Shown here piece by piece: positions 17,576 to 26,224 of a stretch of 64,000 nucleotides of DNA. The position numbers and the translations under genes were made by a program. Each line of letters opens with the position of its first letter. Position 1 is the first letter of the stretch. Origin of the DNA: Spirochaetales bacterium (GTDB lineage Bacteria > Spirochaetota > Spirochaetia > JABEVK01); NCBI GenBank assembly GCA_947478845.1, contig CANJXC010000002.1, positions 62,001 to 126,000 of the forward strand, in the 5' to 3' direction. Below the pieces are notes generated by a model, which worked only from the letters and a program-made list of their open reading frames with translations, was not told the DNA's origin and did not search any database.

Positions 17576-18451
17576 TCAACCTTTGACAGCTCCCGCCGTT
17601 AGCCCTTGTACAACCTTTTCCTGGAAAAAAATGTAGATCAGGATAGCAGGGGTAATCAGCACGAGCACACCAGCCGACATGAGCCCTTGGTCGCTTGAAT
17701 ACTGTCCCCTCAACATGAAAATGGACAGATTCAGAGTTCTGATGGCTGGGTCGGTCAACAAAATGAGAGCAAACAGGAACTCATTCCACACCCCCAGAAA
17801 GACAAAGGTCGCGACTGTGGCAATTCCCGTTTGGGAGAGGGGAAGCACCACCATAAAAAAGCACCGAATGGGCCCACATCCATCAATGATTGTCGCCTCA
17901 ATCATCTCATCAGGAACACCCTTACGCATAAATCCCGTGAGCACAAAAATCGCAAAAGAAAGATTTGTAGCGATATATACGATGAGAATTCCTTGCATCG
18001 TATTGATGAGGCCCAAGTCACGCGTTGTCACAAAGAGCGGAATCAAGATGGCCTGGACTGGGATCAGAATCCCAGCAATAAAGTAGGTGAACAACCAGCC
18101 TTGCTTCTTCAGAAATTTCGATAGAAAAAACGCCACCATTGCCGCTAGAACTATCACAACTGCTACTGTGACGGAAGCATAAAGAAAACTATTGAGGAGG
18201 GTGTTGAAAAGATTCGCGCTTTTGAAGACCTTAGGAAAATTGGCCAAGATCAGTGGATCGGGGAGCGCAAAAGGCATAGTGTAGATTTGTGTGTTGTCTC
18301 TGAAGGCGCACAGCACAATCCACAAAAAAGGAAAGATCGTCGCAAGGGACGAGCAAATCAGCACCGCGTACCTGAGGATGGTCATAATGCGATCTCGAAA
18401 AACAAACGAACCGAGACTAGCTTCTTTTCGTTCCGCTGTTATCGGATTCAT
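17576..18451 (-). CDS. CUT1 ABC permease, MalG type (system 2)
   Basis: A 291-residue inner-membrane permease with about six spans, the EAA-like loop 'EATIIDGCGPIRCFFMVVLP' and the typical ending 'KVVQGLTAGAVKG'. Its ATG overlaps the stop of the MalF-type gene by 4 nt. It belongs to the second sugar transporter in the island (binding protein at 19399). The substrate is not readable from the sequence; the position between two apiose gene groups suggests a related sugar or apiose itself. Confidence 0.9.
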   Translation of the reverse strand: MNPITAERKEASLGSFVFRDRIMTILRYAVLICSSLATIFPFLWIVLCAFRDNTQIYTMPFALPDPLILANFPKVFKSANLFNTLLNSFLYASVTVAVVIVLAAMVAFFLSKFLKKQGWLFTYFIAGILIPVQAILIPLFVTTRDLGLINTMQGILIVYIATNLSFAIFVLTGFMRKGVPDEMIEATIIDGCGPIRCFFMVVLPLSQTGIATVATFVFLGVWNEFLFALILLTDPAIRTLNLSIFMLRGQYSSDQGLMSAGVLVLITPAILIYIFFQEKVVQGLTAGAVKG

Positions 18452-19329
18452 GACTGGTAATCCAGTCGGCGAACGACCGCCCTAAAGATCATGGTCACAG
18501 CAAGGGAGATGAAAAGGATCACCATCCCGATGGCACAACCAAGCCCGAAGTTTGCATCAATAAAGGTACGCAAATACATATACACGCCAAGAAAAGCCGA
18601 TCTAACCCCCGGCCCACCCCACGTCATCAGATACGAATGTTCAAAAGCCTTAAACGAACCCGCAGTTATGAGGGTGACACAGATAAAAATAATATCCCAA
18701 ATCATAGGAACAATAATCATGGTGAAGGTTCGGAAGCTGCCTGCGCCATCGATGGCACTACTCTCGAGGATTTCTGGAGGAATCGACTGCATTCCAGCAA
18801 GAAGCACAATCACGTAAAGGCCGATAAACTGATAGATCATGGGTGAAAGCACCGTATAGAACACGATGTCCTTGTCGGAAAGCCAATTCCGTTTAAGGCC
18901 CGAAAGTCCGATTGACTCCAGGATCTTGTTAACAGGGCCAATGTCAGAATTGAAGATCAGGACGAACATCAGTGCTACAGCCGCGGGAGCAAGGACCACA
19001 GGGAGAAAAGCCATCGCCCGGAAGGCTCGGTAGCCTGCTTTGGTCTGGTACAAAAGGAAAGAGATCAACAGGCCAAATCCCACTTGTATGACTAAGGCAA
19101 GGCCAAGGCCAATCCAAGTGTTGGTCATCACGATGGCAAAGTCTTTGCTCTTAAAAAGAGCTTCGTAGTTATTCAAACCGACAAAAACCGCAGGAGATAT
19201 CGCATTCCATTTGGTAAGGGAATAGGCCATCGAGGAAACAATTGGGAAGATGACCAGGTAGGTATAGATCAAGAAAGAAGGGGCGACAAACACGAAGAAG
19301 GCCCACCGAAACTTGCGAAGAATGTTCAT
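18448..19329 (-). CDS. CUT1 ABC permease, MalF type (system 2)
   Basis: A 293-residue inner-membrane permease. Visible are the N-terminal span 'FVFVAPSFLIYTYLVIFP', the motif 'YSLTKWNAISPAVFVGLNNY' and the EAA loop 'ESSAIDGAGSFRTFTMIIVP'. The ATG at 19329 has GGAG nine bases upstream; a TTG five codons earlier is less likely. It is separated from the binding-protein gene by a terminator-like hairpin and coupled to the MalG-type gene after it. Confidence 0.9.
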   Translation of the reverse strand: MNILRKFRWAFFVFVAPSFLIYTYLVIFPIVSSMAYSLTKWNAISPAVFVGLNNYEALFKSKDFAIVMTNTWIGLGLALVIQVGFGLLISFLLYQTKAGYRAFRAMAFLPVVLAPAAVALMFVLIFNSDIGPVNKILESIGLSGLKRNWLSDKDIVFYTVLSPMIYQFIGLYVIVLLAGMQSIPPEILESSAIDGAGSFRTFTMIIVPMIWDIIFICVTLITAGSFKAFEHSYLMTWGGPGVRSAFLGVYMYLRTFIDANFGLGCAIGMVILFISLAVTMIFRAVVRRLDYQS

Positions 19330-19355
19330 GGTTGTTGGCTCCAAAAGAAAAAAGG

Positions 19356-19383
19356 AGGAACCGGGCGTGCGAGCCCGGTTCCT
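19356..19383 (-). terminator. Intra-operon terminator-like hairpin
   Basis: An 11-bp perfect stem (AGGAACCGGGC pairs with GCCCGGTTCCT, six-base loop) followed on the minus strand by CCTTTTTTCTTTT. It lies between the binding-protein and permease genes, so it probably acts as a partial terminator that lowers permease expression. Confidence 0.8.
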
Positions 19384-19398
19384 GAGTTACTTCAGTAC

Positions 19399-20709
19399 TT
19401 ACTTCTTCTTGAACTCGTTCAGGCTGGCTTGCACTTTAGCAATGAACTCGGTCGAATTAATCGACTTGGACCACAGTTCGTCGACAGCAGACTGATAGTC
19501 GAATTGCAGCTTGTTATCGGGCAGTTGTTGCCAGATCATCGGTGACCCGCTGATCTTGTTTTTTAGGTTGTACTGCGTTGCCTTCACCATCATCTTGTTG
19601 GGAATTTTGGCTAGGTCGACTTTAGCCATTACTGCGTTGTTGACCGAAACCATATTTCCCATTTGAGCCAAGGAGAGCGAAATGTCATAGGTCAGGGCAT
19701 CCATGGCAAGTACGATACCCGCCTGCTTTTTTGCGTCGTCAAAAGACTTGGCATTGATGCAGTAAGCGTCGTTAACTGTGCCCTGAATGAAGGTCGCAGG
19801 GTCACGCTCGGCGTCAGGAAGTTTTGGCAACTGGATGACTTCCGAGTTCTCAATCATTTCTGGGGTGAACACACCGTACATCCAGGGGAAAGTGTAGCAC
19901 ATGGCCACGTTGCCCTGAGCATACAAGGCAATGCTGGGCGCCCAATCTCCGTTGGCCATCGGATCGTCGGGGAACATACCAGCTTCAGCCATCTGTTGGC
20001 AGTACTTTGCAGCCTTTACAAAACCAGGAGCTGTAAAGTCAAGCTTTGTGGAAAGATTCGCTGTACCAGCCAAGCCCGAGGTGTACTGGCAAACCAAGTC
20101 ACCATACCAGAAGTGGGAAGGGTTTCCACCCTTCGATCCGATATTGGTCGGGATGACTCCATTTGCCCTGAAGGTTTTGCCCACGGCCAGAAACTCAGCC
20201 CAAGTTTTTGGGTACTTGAGGTTGTATTTCTTGAAAAGCGTCTTGTTTGCAAGAAATACGCCCAGAGCTAGGTTTCGGGGAACGGCTCGAATTGTCGCGT
20301 TAAAAGTACAGGTTGCCCAAGAACTATCGGCGATGTCGGCCTTCTTGACGACTTTGCTTTTGGCCAGATACTTGCTGATATCCAGAAGCACTCCAGCGTT
20401 TGCGTAGTCGGTCAGTACACCGCCTGCCCAGAATTGCCATAGGTCAGGCGCGTTGTTTGCCGCAACGTCAACTCGGATTTTGTTGCGCATTTCATCGCCA
20501 ACAACAACCTCACTAACGAACTCAAACTCCGGATGAGCTGCCTGGAGTTTTTTCAAGACGGCCAGAGCTGCGTCGGCCTCAGCTGAAGCTCCCTCCTGCC
20601 ACATGTGCGCGATACGGATTTTTACGGGGGCTGCCGAAAGATTGGGAAGTAAAACCGCCATAGCGAGCAGTCCCAATACTGTAAAAGTGAAAGATCTTCG
20701 GATGTTCAT
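19399..20709 (-). CDS. ABC solute-binding protein (system 2)
   Basis: A 436-residue extracellular family-1 sugar-binding protein. The signal peptide (RRSFTFTVLGLLAMAVLLPN, then 'LSAAP') gives a likely cleavage near residue 27. The mature part has 'IRIAHMWQEGASAEADAALA' and 'APDLWQFWAGGVL'. GGAGGAAAT precedes the ATG. It heads the operon of two permeases and the M24-like gene. In function it captures a mono- or oligosaccharide in the periplasm. It shares the word AGTGAGAAT in its leader with the other binding-protein gene. Confidence 0.9.
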   Translation of the reverse strand: MNIRRSFTFTVLGLLAMAVLLPNLSAAPVKIRIAHMWQEGASAEADAALAVLKKLQAAHPEFEFVSEVVVGDEMRNKIRVDVAANNAPDLWQFWAGGVLTDYANAGVLLDISKYLAKSKVVKKADIADSSWATCTFNATIRAVPRNLALGVFLANKTLFKKYNLKYPKTWAEFLAVGKTFRANGVIPTNIGSKGGNPSHFWYGDLVCQYTSGLAGTANLSTKLDFTAPGFVKAAKYCQQMAEAGMFPDDPMANGDWAPSIALYAQGNVAMCYTFPWMYGVFTPEMIENSEVIQLPKLPDAERDPATFIQGTVNDAYCINAKSFDDAKKQAGIVLAMDALTYDISLSLAQMGNMVSVNNAVMAKVDLAKIPNKMMVKATQYNLKNKISGSPMIWQQLPDNKLQFDYQSAVDELWSKSINSTEFIAKVQASLNEFKKK

Positions 20710-20863
20710 ATTTCCTCCAATGAAAATATTGACAATAGACTAAAGACAAAAAACATCGCCTTAGTGAGAATTGGTCTGATCCTAAAGCCAACGATTGTCT
20801 AGGTAAGAGCTCTTCCGGTCGATATCAATTCACCTCCCAAATCAAGCTTTTTGAGATACGTCT

Positions 20864-22480
20864 CTAAAGTCGCTTAAGTAGGAGAAGCCACTCCATGAGA
20901 TAGGGGGTAGTAGGTACCACCCAGTCACCTTTCGAGTCGGCTAGGGCCACTCCAGCGTCTATCGTTGTGAATCTTTCGGGATCGACGAACTGAGCCTGAT
21001 AACGTGTGCCAGGCTCCAGACAATGGAGGACGGATCCATCCCAATGCCAATAACGCCGAGGAATATAAAAGAGTCGGCAAATGTTTGGCACACCGGCACA
21101 ATAGACCCTTAAAGGGGGGTCGTAGGCTTCCTCACCCCATCTGACTGCCGTCGTCGCCCATTCGGGAAAGGGTTTGAAATCTTGCCAAGGCAATTTTTCG
21201 AGCAGAGCCCGAGCTTTTCCGAGCTGCGATGCCCCTTTGAAGGTAAGGGCTTCGTCCCAGGTTGTGGCGTCATAAGCGCCGCCATCCGGCCGATTGCCGG
21301 TAGGTCTATCGCGATCGTTGGCCTGAAATATACCTGCTGCTCCGTAGGTGAACCCACCAGCGCCCGAAAGCAGGCTCGACCAAAAAGCAAAGCGTTGAAC
21401 TTCAGGGCCGTTTGTGCCCATGTGTCCCTCATAGGGGGGCTCAGCGTTGACAACCGGTTGCTCAGGAAAAGACTTTCGGGCGTCCTCAATCAAGGAGACC
21501 CCCAGACCTAGGGCGTTGCGCATGTGACCAGGCTGCAACATATGAAAATCTAGCGTCGTTGAATCCTCTAGGTCCAACCAAGACGAACGCCGAGGATGTG
21601 TGCTCAATGGCCTGTGGTAAGGATCAAAGTGTTTGACAACTTGAGAAACGCGGGTCCAAGCGGAACGAAGGCGCTCCGTATCGCCTGTCGGATCTTTCGA
21701 CAAATAGTAGCTCATAGCCGTTTCTCCGGCTAAGGCCCAAACCACTGGCCATGAAGCGTACCTGGCCACGAGATATCGCCAAAAGTCGGTCATCGTCTTT
21801 TCACCAAGCTCGAGCAGGTGGTAGCCCCAGCTTCCTAGAATGCAGGGAACTATTCCGGCCCTAATAATAGTCCTAAGTCGTCGGTCACATGCTTCAAAAT
21901 ACGCCGGGTTAATTCTTGATCTATCGGTAGCCAGCGGCATTCCGCCCTCGTTACCTACTCTCGGATCGTCAGTGGCCAAATCCCCCGGATATCCTAAGAC
22001 TACCTGAACCACTGTGAAGCCGTGCTCAGCCCTATCCTGAACGAGCGTCGTGAAATCATTTGGCCAGCTAACCCTGTCGGACATCTGCATCCACCATGTA
22101 TCTCCTAACCAGAAAAAAGGCGTGCCGTCGGCATGAACAAAGCCTGCGCCTTGCTTCACACGAACGGCACCATGATGAAATAGGGGGTTGGAATCCAAGT
22201 GCTTATTCGTTACCAGCAACTGAGCGTTTACACCGTTCAAGCCAAGATCTTTAGTATCTGAACATTTAGACCTAAGGGAGTATTCTCCCGCAACCGCAAC
22301 GCTTACCCGAAGGGTCCATACTTGGCCACCTGACCAGAATAAAGGAAGCGTTGTCTGGGTTCCGTCAGCGGCCTCTAGAATAGCAACCACCTCAATTTCC
22401 CCGTAGGGATTCTCGCGATGAACTTGCCCTTCAAGGTCCCATTCCGTAGAAACGTTAACACTAGTAATTAGGTTTACCAC
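20864..22480 (-). CDS. DUF5060 + DUF4038 apiosidase-like glycoside hydrolase
   Basis: A 538-residue predicted glycosidase. Residues about 1-110 are a DUF5060-like beta domain ('YSLRSKCSD'). Residues about 125-430 are an Apiosidase-type TIM barrel ('FFWLGDTWWMQMSDRVSWP', 'VVWALAGETAMSYY' with a likely acid/base glutamate, 'DFHMLQPGH', 'PVVNAEPPYEGHM' with a likely nucleophile glutamate, 'GAGGFTYGAAGI'). A C-terminal beta domain follows. The GTG at 22480 has GAGGAG six bases upstream. No signal peptide, so it is cytoplasmic. Substrate inferred from the family and the locus only. It sits between the two-component genes and transporter 2. Confidence 0.8.
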   Translation of the reverse strand: MVNLITSVNVSTEWDLEGQVHRENPYGEIEVVAILEAADGTQTTLPLFWSGGQVWTLRVSVAVAGEYSLRSKCSDTKDLGLNGVNAQLLVTNKHLDSNPLFHHGAVRVKQGAGFVHADGTPFFWLGDTWWMQMSDRVSWPNDFTTLVQDRAEHGFTVVQVVLGYPGDLATDDPRVGNEGGMPLATDRSRINPAYFEACDRRLRTIIRAGIVPCILGSWGYHLLELGEKTMTDFWRYLVARYASWPVVWALAGETAMSYYLSKDPTGDTERLRSAWTRVSQVVKHFDPYHRPLSTHPRRSSWLDLEDSTTLDFHMLQPGHMRNALGLGVSLIEDARKSFPEQPVVNAEPPYEGHMGTNGPEVQRFAFWSSLLSGAGGFTYGAAGIFQANDRDRPTGNRPDGGAYDATTWDEALTFKGASQLGKARALLEKLPWQDFKPFPEWATTAVRWGEEAYDPPLRVYCAGVPNICRLFYIPRRYWHWDGSVLHCLEPGTRYQAQFVDPERFTTIDAGVALADSKGDWVVPTTPYLMEWLLLLKRL

Positions 22481-22594
22481 GAGAGACTCCTCACCCAACT
22501 GTCGATGCCAATAATGCTGACTTCAATAAGTCTAACTTATCGCGAGTTGCCGTCTACGAGAATGATTTCGGATTTTGTGGACTTTATTCGGAAA

Positions 22595-23419
22595 CTAGAT
22601 TGTAGAGGAAGAACTATTTTCTTTGGCAGAGTGCTCCTTACGATAAACCTCAGGAGAACTTAAAAAAGACCTTTTAAACACACGAGAAAAATAGGCAGAG
22701 TCTGAGAACCCAGCTAAAGCGGCGATTTCAAAGATTTTTAGTTCTGTTTCTTCCAGTAGAGCCACTGCACTGCGCATCTTAATGCTAAGCAAGAATGCCG
22801 AATATCCTAAGCCAACTTCTCTCTTGAAGACCTCGGAAAAGTAGGTTGGGTTCATAGAAGTGAGTCTCGAAGCTTCGGTCAGGCTTGGATTGAGTTGATA
22901 GTTTTCCTGTAGGTATTCACAAACTCTAGCAATGCGGACATCGATGATTGGCGCAGGCGCGTGGATGGTCTCATGAGTTCCAAAGTCTGCTACCTTGTTT
23001 TCCACTTCCCCAATCTGCTCAAGCTCATCGGAACAACCCCTACGGTGGACGATGCGCTCGACGGCACGAGACAAAATGAACTCGAACTCGAGCTTATTGA
23101 TTGGTTTTAAGACGTAGTCACAAACACTCTCCCGAATTGCTCTCTGTGCAAACGCAAAATCGCTATGGCCTGAAATAACGATAGTTTCCAGTTCTGGAGA
23201 CACGGTTTTTAGGCTGTGAATCAACTCAAGTCCATCGAGATCTGCCATTTTAATGTCGGTGATCAAAATATCGGGATGAATTTTCAGACACCCAGCCAAA
23301 GCATCCGTGCCAGTGGACGCTTCGCCCACAAGTTGAATGCCAAGGCGCTTCCAATCGATCATGTTCTTAAGGAGGGATCTGACCCACACCTCGTCGTCCG
23401 CGATAAAAGCGCGGATCAT
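22595..23419 (-). CDS. YesN-type response regulator (REC + AraC HTH)
   Basis: A 274-residue response regulator: receiver domain residues 1-120 (acidic pocket 'ADDE', phosphoacceptor D55 in 'LITDIKM', K105 in 'VLKPI') and a C-terminal AraC-type helix-turn-helix pair ('PSLTEASRLTSMNPTYFSEVF', 'IFEIAALAGFSDSAYFSRVF'). Its ATG overlaps the kinase stop by 4 nt, so it is the partner of that kinase. Such pairs activate carbohydrate uptake genes; the nearest candidates are the hydrolase at 20864 and transporter 2. Confidence 0.93.
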   Translation of the reverse strand: MIRAFIADDEVWVRSLLKNMIDWKRLGIQLVGEASTGTDALAGCLKIHPDILITDIKMADLDGLELIHSLKTVSPELETIVISGHSDFAFAQRAIRESVCDYVLKPINKLEFEFILSRAVERIVHRRGCSDELEQIGEVENKVADFGTHETIHAPAPIIDVRIARVCEYLQENYQLNPSLTEASRLTSMNPTYFSEVFKREVGLGYSAFLLSIKMRSAVALLEETELKIFEIAALAGFSDSAYFSRVFKRSFLSSPEVYRKEHSAKENSSSSTI

Positions 23420-25200
23420 AGTGAGTTTTCTACCGGGAAGAAGGGTTGCCTGATTGTCACTAAAGTTCCGTGCCCGTAGTCGCTTTCCACTTCAATGCCA
23501 CTTGGTTGGCCATGGACGAGTCGAATACGGTTGTGGACATTTGCCATGCCTATTCCCGTGTTGTGGGACTCTCTTCCGGCATTTAACCCAATGCGTATCT
23601 TCTCCAGGGTTGTGTCGTCTATCCCAGGACCATTGTCTCGGACGGTGACCACGAGCTGTCCGCCTTCGCGGCGAGCTTTCAGTTCGATATGGCCGTTTTT
23701 TCCACACTTCTCGACACCATGCTGGAAGGCGTTTTCGACGATTGGCTGTAGCATAAAGCGGACTACGTTGGCGCGGGAGCATCCTTCTTCGATATCTGAG
23801 GAATAGCAAAAGCGGTTCTGAAAGCGGTGTTTCTGTATTTCGAGATAATGGTTCAAGTGTTCGAGCTCCTGCAACAAGGTAGCGGTTCCACCGGAGCCAC
23901 TGCTCGCGTACCGGAAGAGTTCGCCTAAAGAGGCTGTCATATCGGCGACATCTTTGTAGCGACTCTCATAAGCCATACCGCGAATAACATCGATGGTGTT
24001 ATACAGAAAATGCGGGTTGATCTGGAATTGGAGCGCCAAAAGCTCAGCACGGACTGTTTCCCGCTCTTTGAGCACAACCTGATTGACAAGAGCATCAATT
24101 TGCACCTGCATCGAATTAAAACTGCTCACCAGATGCACAAACTCTTTGCAACCCGCTTCTTCAAGAGGACGGGAGAAATCACCTTTGTGCACGGTGTCCA
24201 TTCCTTCGATGATCTTGAACAAGGGCCGAGTCACTCGATTGACCGCTATCAGGCTCATGAAGATGGTCGTCAGGATAAGAAGTAGTACTGCAACCAAATA
24301 GAGTTCTTGAATGCTAGATAGCTCTTCTTGAAGTCCCTGAAGGGGCATTTCACTAACGACCCAACCAAAAGGTTCAAGTGGTCTTCTCAGAAGAACTGAA
24401 TCACCTCGGTTTGTAAGCACCTTATTCAAGAGTTCACTGCGGCTGGTTTTGGCCACGTGGGAGGTCTCGGTTTCTTGACCCAAGAAATTGCGATTCGGAT
24501 GATAGAGGATAAAGCCACTTTCATCGTAGATCATCATGGAGGATCCAGTTCGAGCGAGGCTAATGTCAAATTGGCCAAAAAGCAGACCATAGTCGAAATC
24601 AATAACAAGTATGATTGAGTTCTGCGGAAGTCCATAGGGAGCAATCCGCGATACCATAGTCAGCGTCCGGTTTGGCTTTGTGGCCGCACGCTGGGCATAA
24701 TCGGGAACCAAGATCTGTAATTTAATTCCGGGGATTTCTGTCGTTCGGGCTTGCTGGAACCAAGGTTTTTCCTCAAGTTTTTGGAAGTCGGCGTCTATTG
24801 CAGTGGAAACGGCCCGGTTCTCGATACCAACGATATAGATGTTGGAAATGTAGGAAAAGGATCTTTTGAGCCGCTTGAGATAAATCTCATCGGCTTTAAG
24901 TATTGCGTTTTGGTCTGTTCCTGGGTCCACGGTTGGCAGGTAGAGGTAATCGGTTAGGGCGGCAATGTCGACGACTTGTCTCCAGATAACATTGAGTTGC
25001 TTCATAAGGTTTTCTGCGGCATCAGCGTTTTGGTTAACCAGTCCTGTGGCGTAAGTAGAAACGTTTTCTGTAACCAGGGAGTTTACTCGGGAATAATAGA
25101 GAAAGCTGAGAATCAATAAAGGAGTCATGGAGAACAGAAGGATGATGAGGATCAGTTCAGTGCGGATGGAGATTTTAGAAGAGGGTAAGTTCAATAGCAA
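23416..25200 (-). CDS. YesM-type sensor histidine kinase
   Basis: A 594-residue membrane kinase: first span at about residues 15-36, a periplasmic Cache-like sensor, second span near 300-320, a HAMP linker ('VTRPLFKIIEGMDTVHKGDF'), a His_kinase domain with the phospho-histidine in 'LQFQINPHFLYNTIDV' (near residue 395), and a HATPase domain ('PIVENAFQHGVEK', 'VRDNGPGIDD', 'TGIGMANVHNRI'). The start is a TTG at 25200 with GAGGA seven bases upstream. It follows the apnO copy 2 gene by 32 bases. It probably senses an extracellular sugar or a loaded binding protein. Confidence 0.92.
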   Translation of the reverse strand: MLLNLPSSKISIRTELILIILLFSMTPLLILSFLYYSRVNSLVTENVSTYATGLVNQNADAAENLMKQLNVIWRQVVDIAALTDYLYLPTVDPGTDQNAILKADEIYLKRLKRSFSYISNIYIVGIENRAVSTAIDADFQKLEEKPWFQQARTTEIPGIKLQILVPDYAQRAATKPNRTLTMVSRIAPYGLPQNSIILVIDFDYGLLFGQFDISLARTGSSMMIYDESGFILYHPNRNFLGQETETSHVAKTSRSELLNKVLTNRGDSVLLRRPLEPFGWVVSEMPLQGLQEELSSIQELYLVAVLLLILTTIFMSLIAVNRVTRPLFKIIEGMDTVHKGDFSRPLEEAGCKEFVHLVSSFNSMQVQIDALVNQVVLKERETVRAELLALQFQINPHFLYNTIDVIRGMAYESRYKDVADMTASLGELFRYASSGSGGTATLLQELEHLNHYLEIQKHRFQNRFCYSSDIEEGCSRANVVRFMLQPIVENAFQHGVEKCGKNGHIELKARREGGQLVVTVRDNGPGIDDTTLEKIRIGLNAGRESHNTGIGMANVHNRIRLVHGQPSGIEVESDYGHGTLVTIRQPFFPVENSL

Positions 25201-25232
25201 GTCTTATTCCTCAACCACAGCGACGCTTCTTC

Positions 25233-26105
25233 TCAGCCCTTAATGGCCTGAAGTACTTTTGTCAATTTTTCGGGATGCAGCATAACATCGACCTGCTCCT
25301 TGATGCTTTTGTGGTCAAAGACTTTTTCCCATCCTTCTTTGATCAGGGATGCCCTGCCATAATCGATAGCAACCAAGCAGGCGTCTGAAAAATTGAACCC
25401 AACTTGGCCGAGTGCGATGCTGAGGCCAATGTGGATGTGCCCCAGCATAAAGTCGCGAGCGGCCTCAGCAGGCACACCTGCCTTGATTGCCTGCGCCAGT
25501 GAATCTCGCAAGATTGTTGATAACGTGCAGGCAACGGTCTCTGCCATTGCGGGTTCAAGAATCGCCATTTGGTCGACCGTGATTCGGTGAGATCGGAGAA
25601 TGGGGCCATACATCACCTTGGCAAGATCCTCGCCTCTTGCGTAGTCGGCCTCAGGGCCACTCCCTAGGGCGCATACAATCGCTTGTTTTGCCTTGACTCC
25701 GCCGAAATAATCTTGGCGTGCTTCTGCGTCCACTTCATCGTTAAAAACCGGGGTGTGGCAGGGGTGGGTTACGAAGAAGGAGACCTCGTGGCGTATGGGG
25801 AGTTGGCCGAGATAAGCCGCGGCGGGGTCAAGAAGTACGACCATGGCTCCAGGCTTCATGAGTTGAACGACAGCAGGGGATAGTTTCCCGATAAGGCGGT
25901 CAGGGAGTGCAAGGATCACGAGGTCGGCACCGGGGATAGCTTCTTCGGCAGTAGAAACCCGGAGTCCTTTTGCCTTCAGGCGGTCCTGACCTTCGGAACT
26001 GACTTCAACATATTGCGTCGAATCACCGTAGGCAGATTTGACTAAGTTGTTGGTGATCCTCGTACCCATTTTGCCGCCCGCACCCAACAGAGTTACTCTT
26101 TGCAA
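25233..26105 (-). CDS. apnO: D-apionate oxidoisomerase-like protein, copy 2
   Basis: A 290-residue paralogue of the gene at 5472, sharing 'LLGAGGKMG.RI', 'LVILALPDRLIGKLSP', 'FFVTHPCHTPVFNDE', 'YFGGVKAKQAIVCALGSGPE' and 'SHRITVDQMAILEPAMAE'. No ATG precedes the Rossmann motif after the promoter; I choose a TTG at 26105 (reading QRVTLLGAGG next) with GGGGG just upstream. The frame extends to 26183 but that part contains the -10 box and operator. The two copies are close enough that one could be a recent duplicate or could have a different substrate. Confidence 0.82.
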   Translation of the reverse strand: MQRVTLLGAGGKMGTRITNNLVKSAYGDSTQYVEVSSEGQDRLKAKGLRVSTAEEAIPGADLVILALPDRLIGKLSPAVVQLMKPGAMVVLLDPAAAYLGQLPIRHEVSFFVTHPCHTPVFNDEVDAEARQDYFGGVKAKQAIVCALGSGPEADYARGEDLAKVMYGPILRSHRITVDQMAILEPAMAETVACTLSTILRDSLAQAIKAGVPAEAARDFMLGHIHIGLSIALGQVGFNFSDACLVAIDYGRASLIKEGWEKVFDHKSIKEQVDVMLHPEKLTKVLQAIKG

Positions 26106-26131
26106 TGGAAAGCCCCCGACCCTTTGGTAAG

Positions 26132-26179
26132 TATACCATTGGTATACCAGTTGATACACCCGGTCGCTGAATCTGTCAA
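26132..26179 (-). promoter_or_regulatory. Promoter with TGGTATACCA operator, apnO copy 2
   Basis: On the minus strand TTGACA (26179-26174), 17 bases, TATCAA (26156-26151) form a strong promoter. The operator TATACCATTGGTATACCAGT (26132-26151, plus strand) starts at the -10 box and runs over the expected start point, the same geometry as at 5421 and 27571. Confidence 0.75.
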
Positions 26180-26224
26180 TCATATTCTGCTACCGTGACC
26201 CCTCTCACAGCGCGTTCTCTGGTG

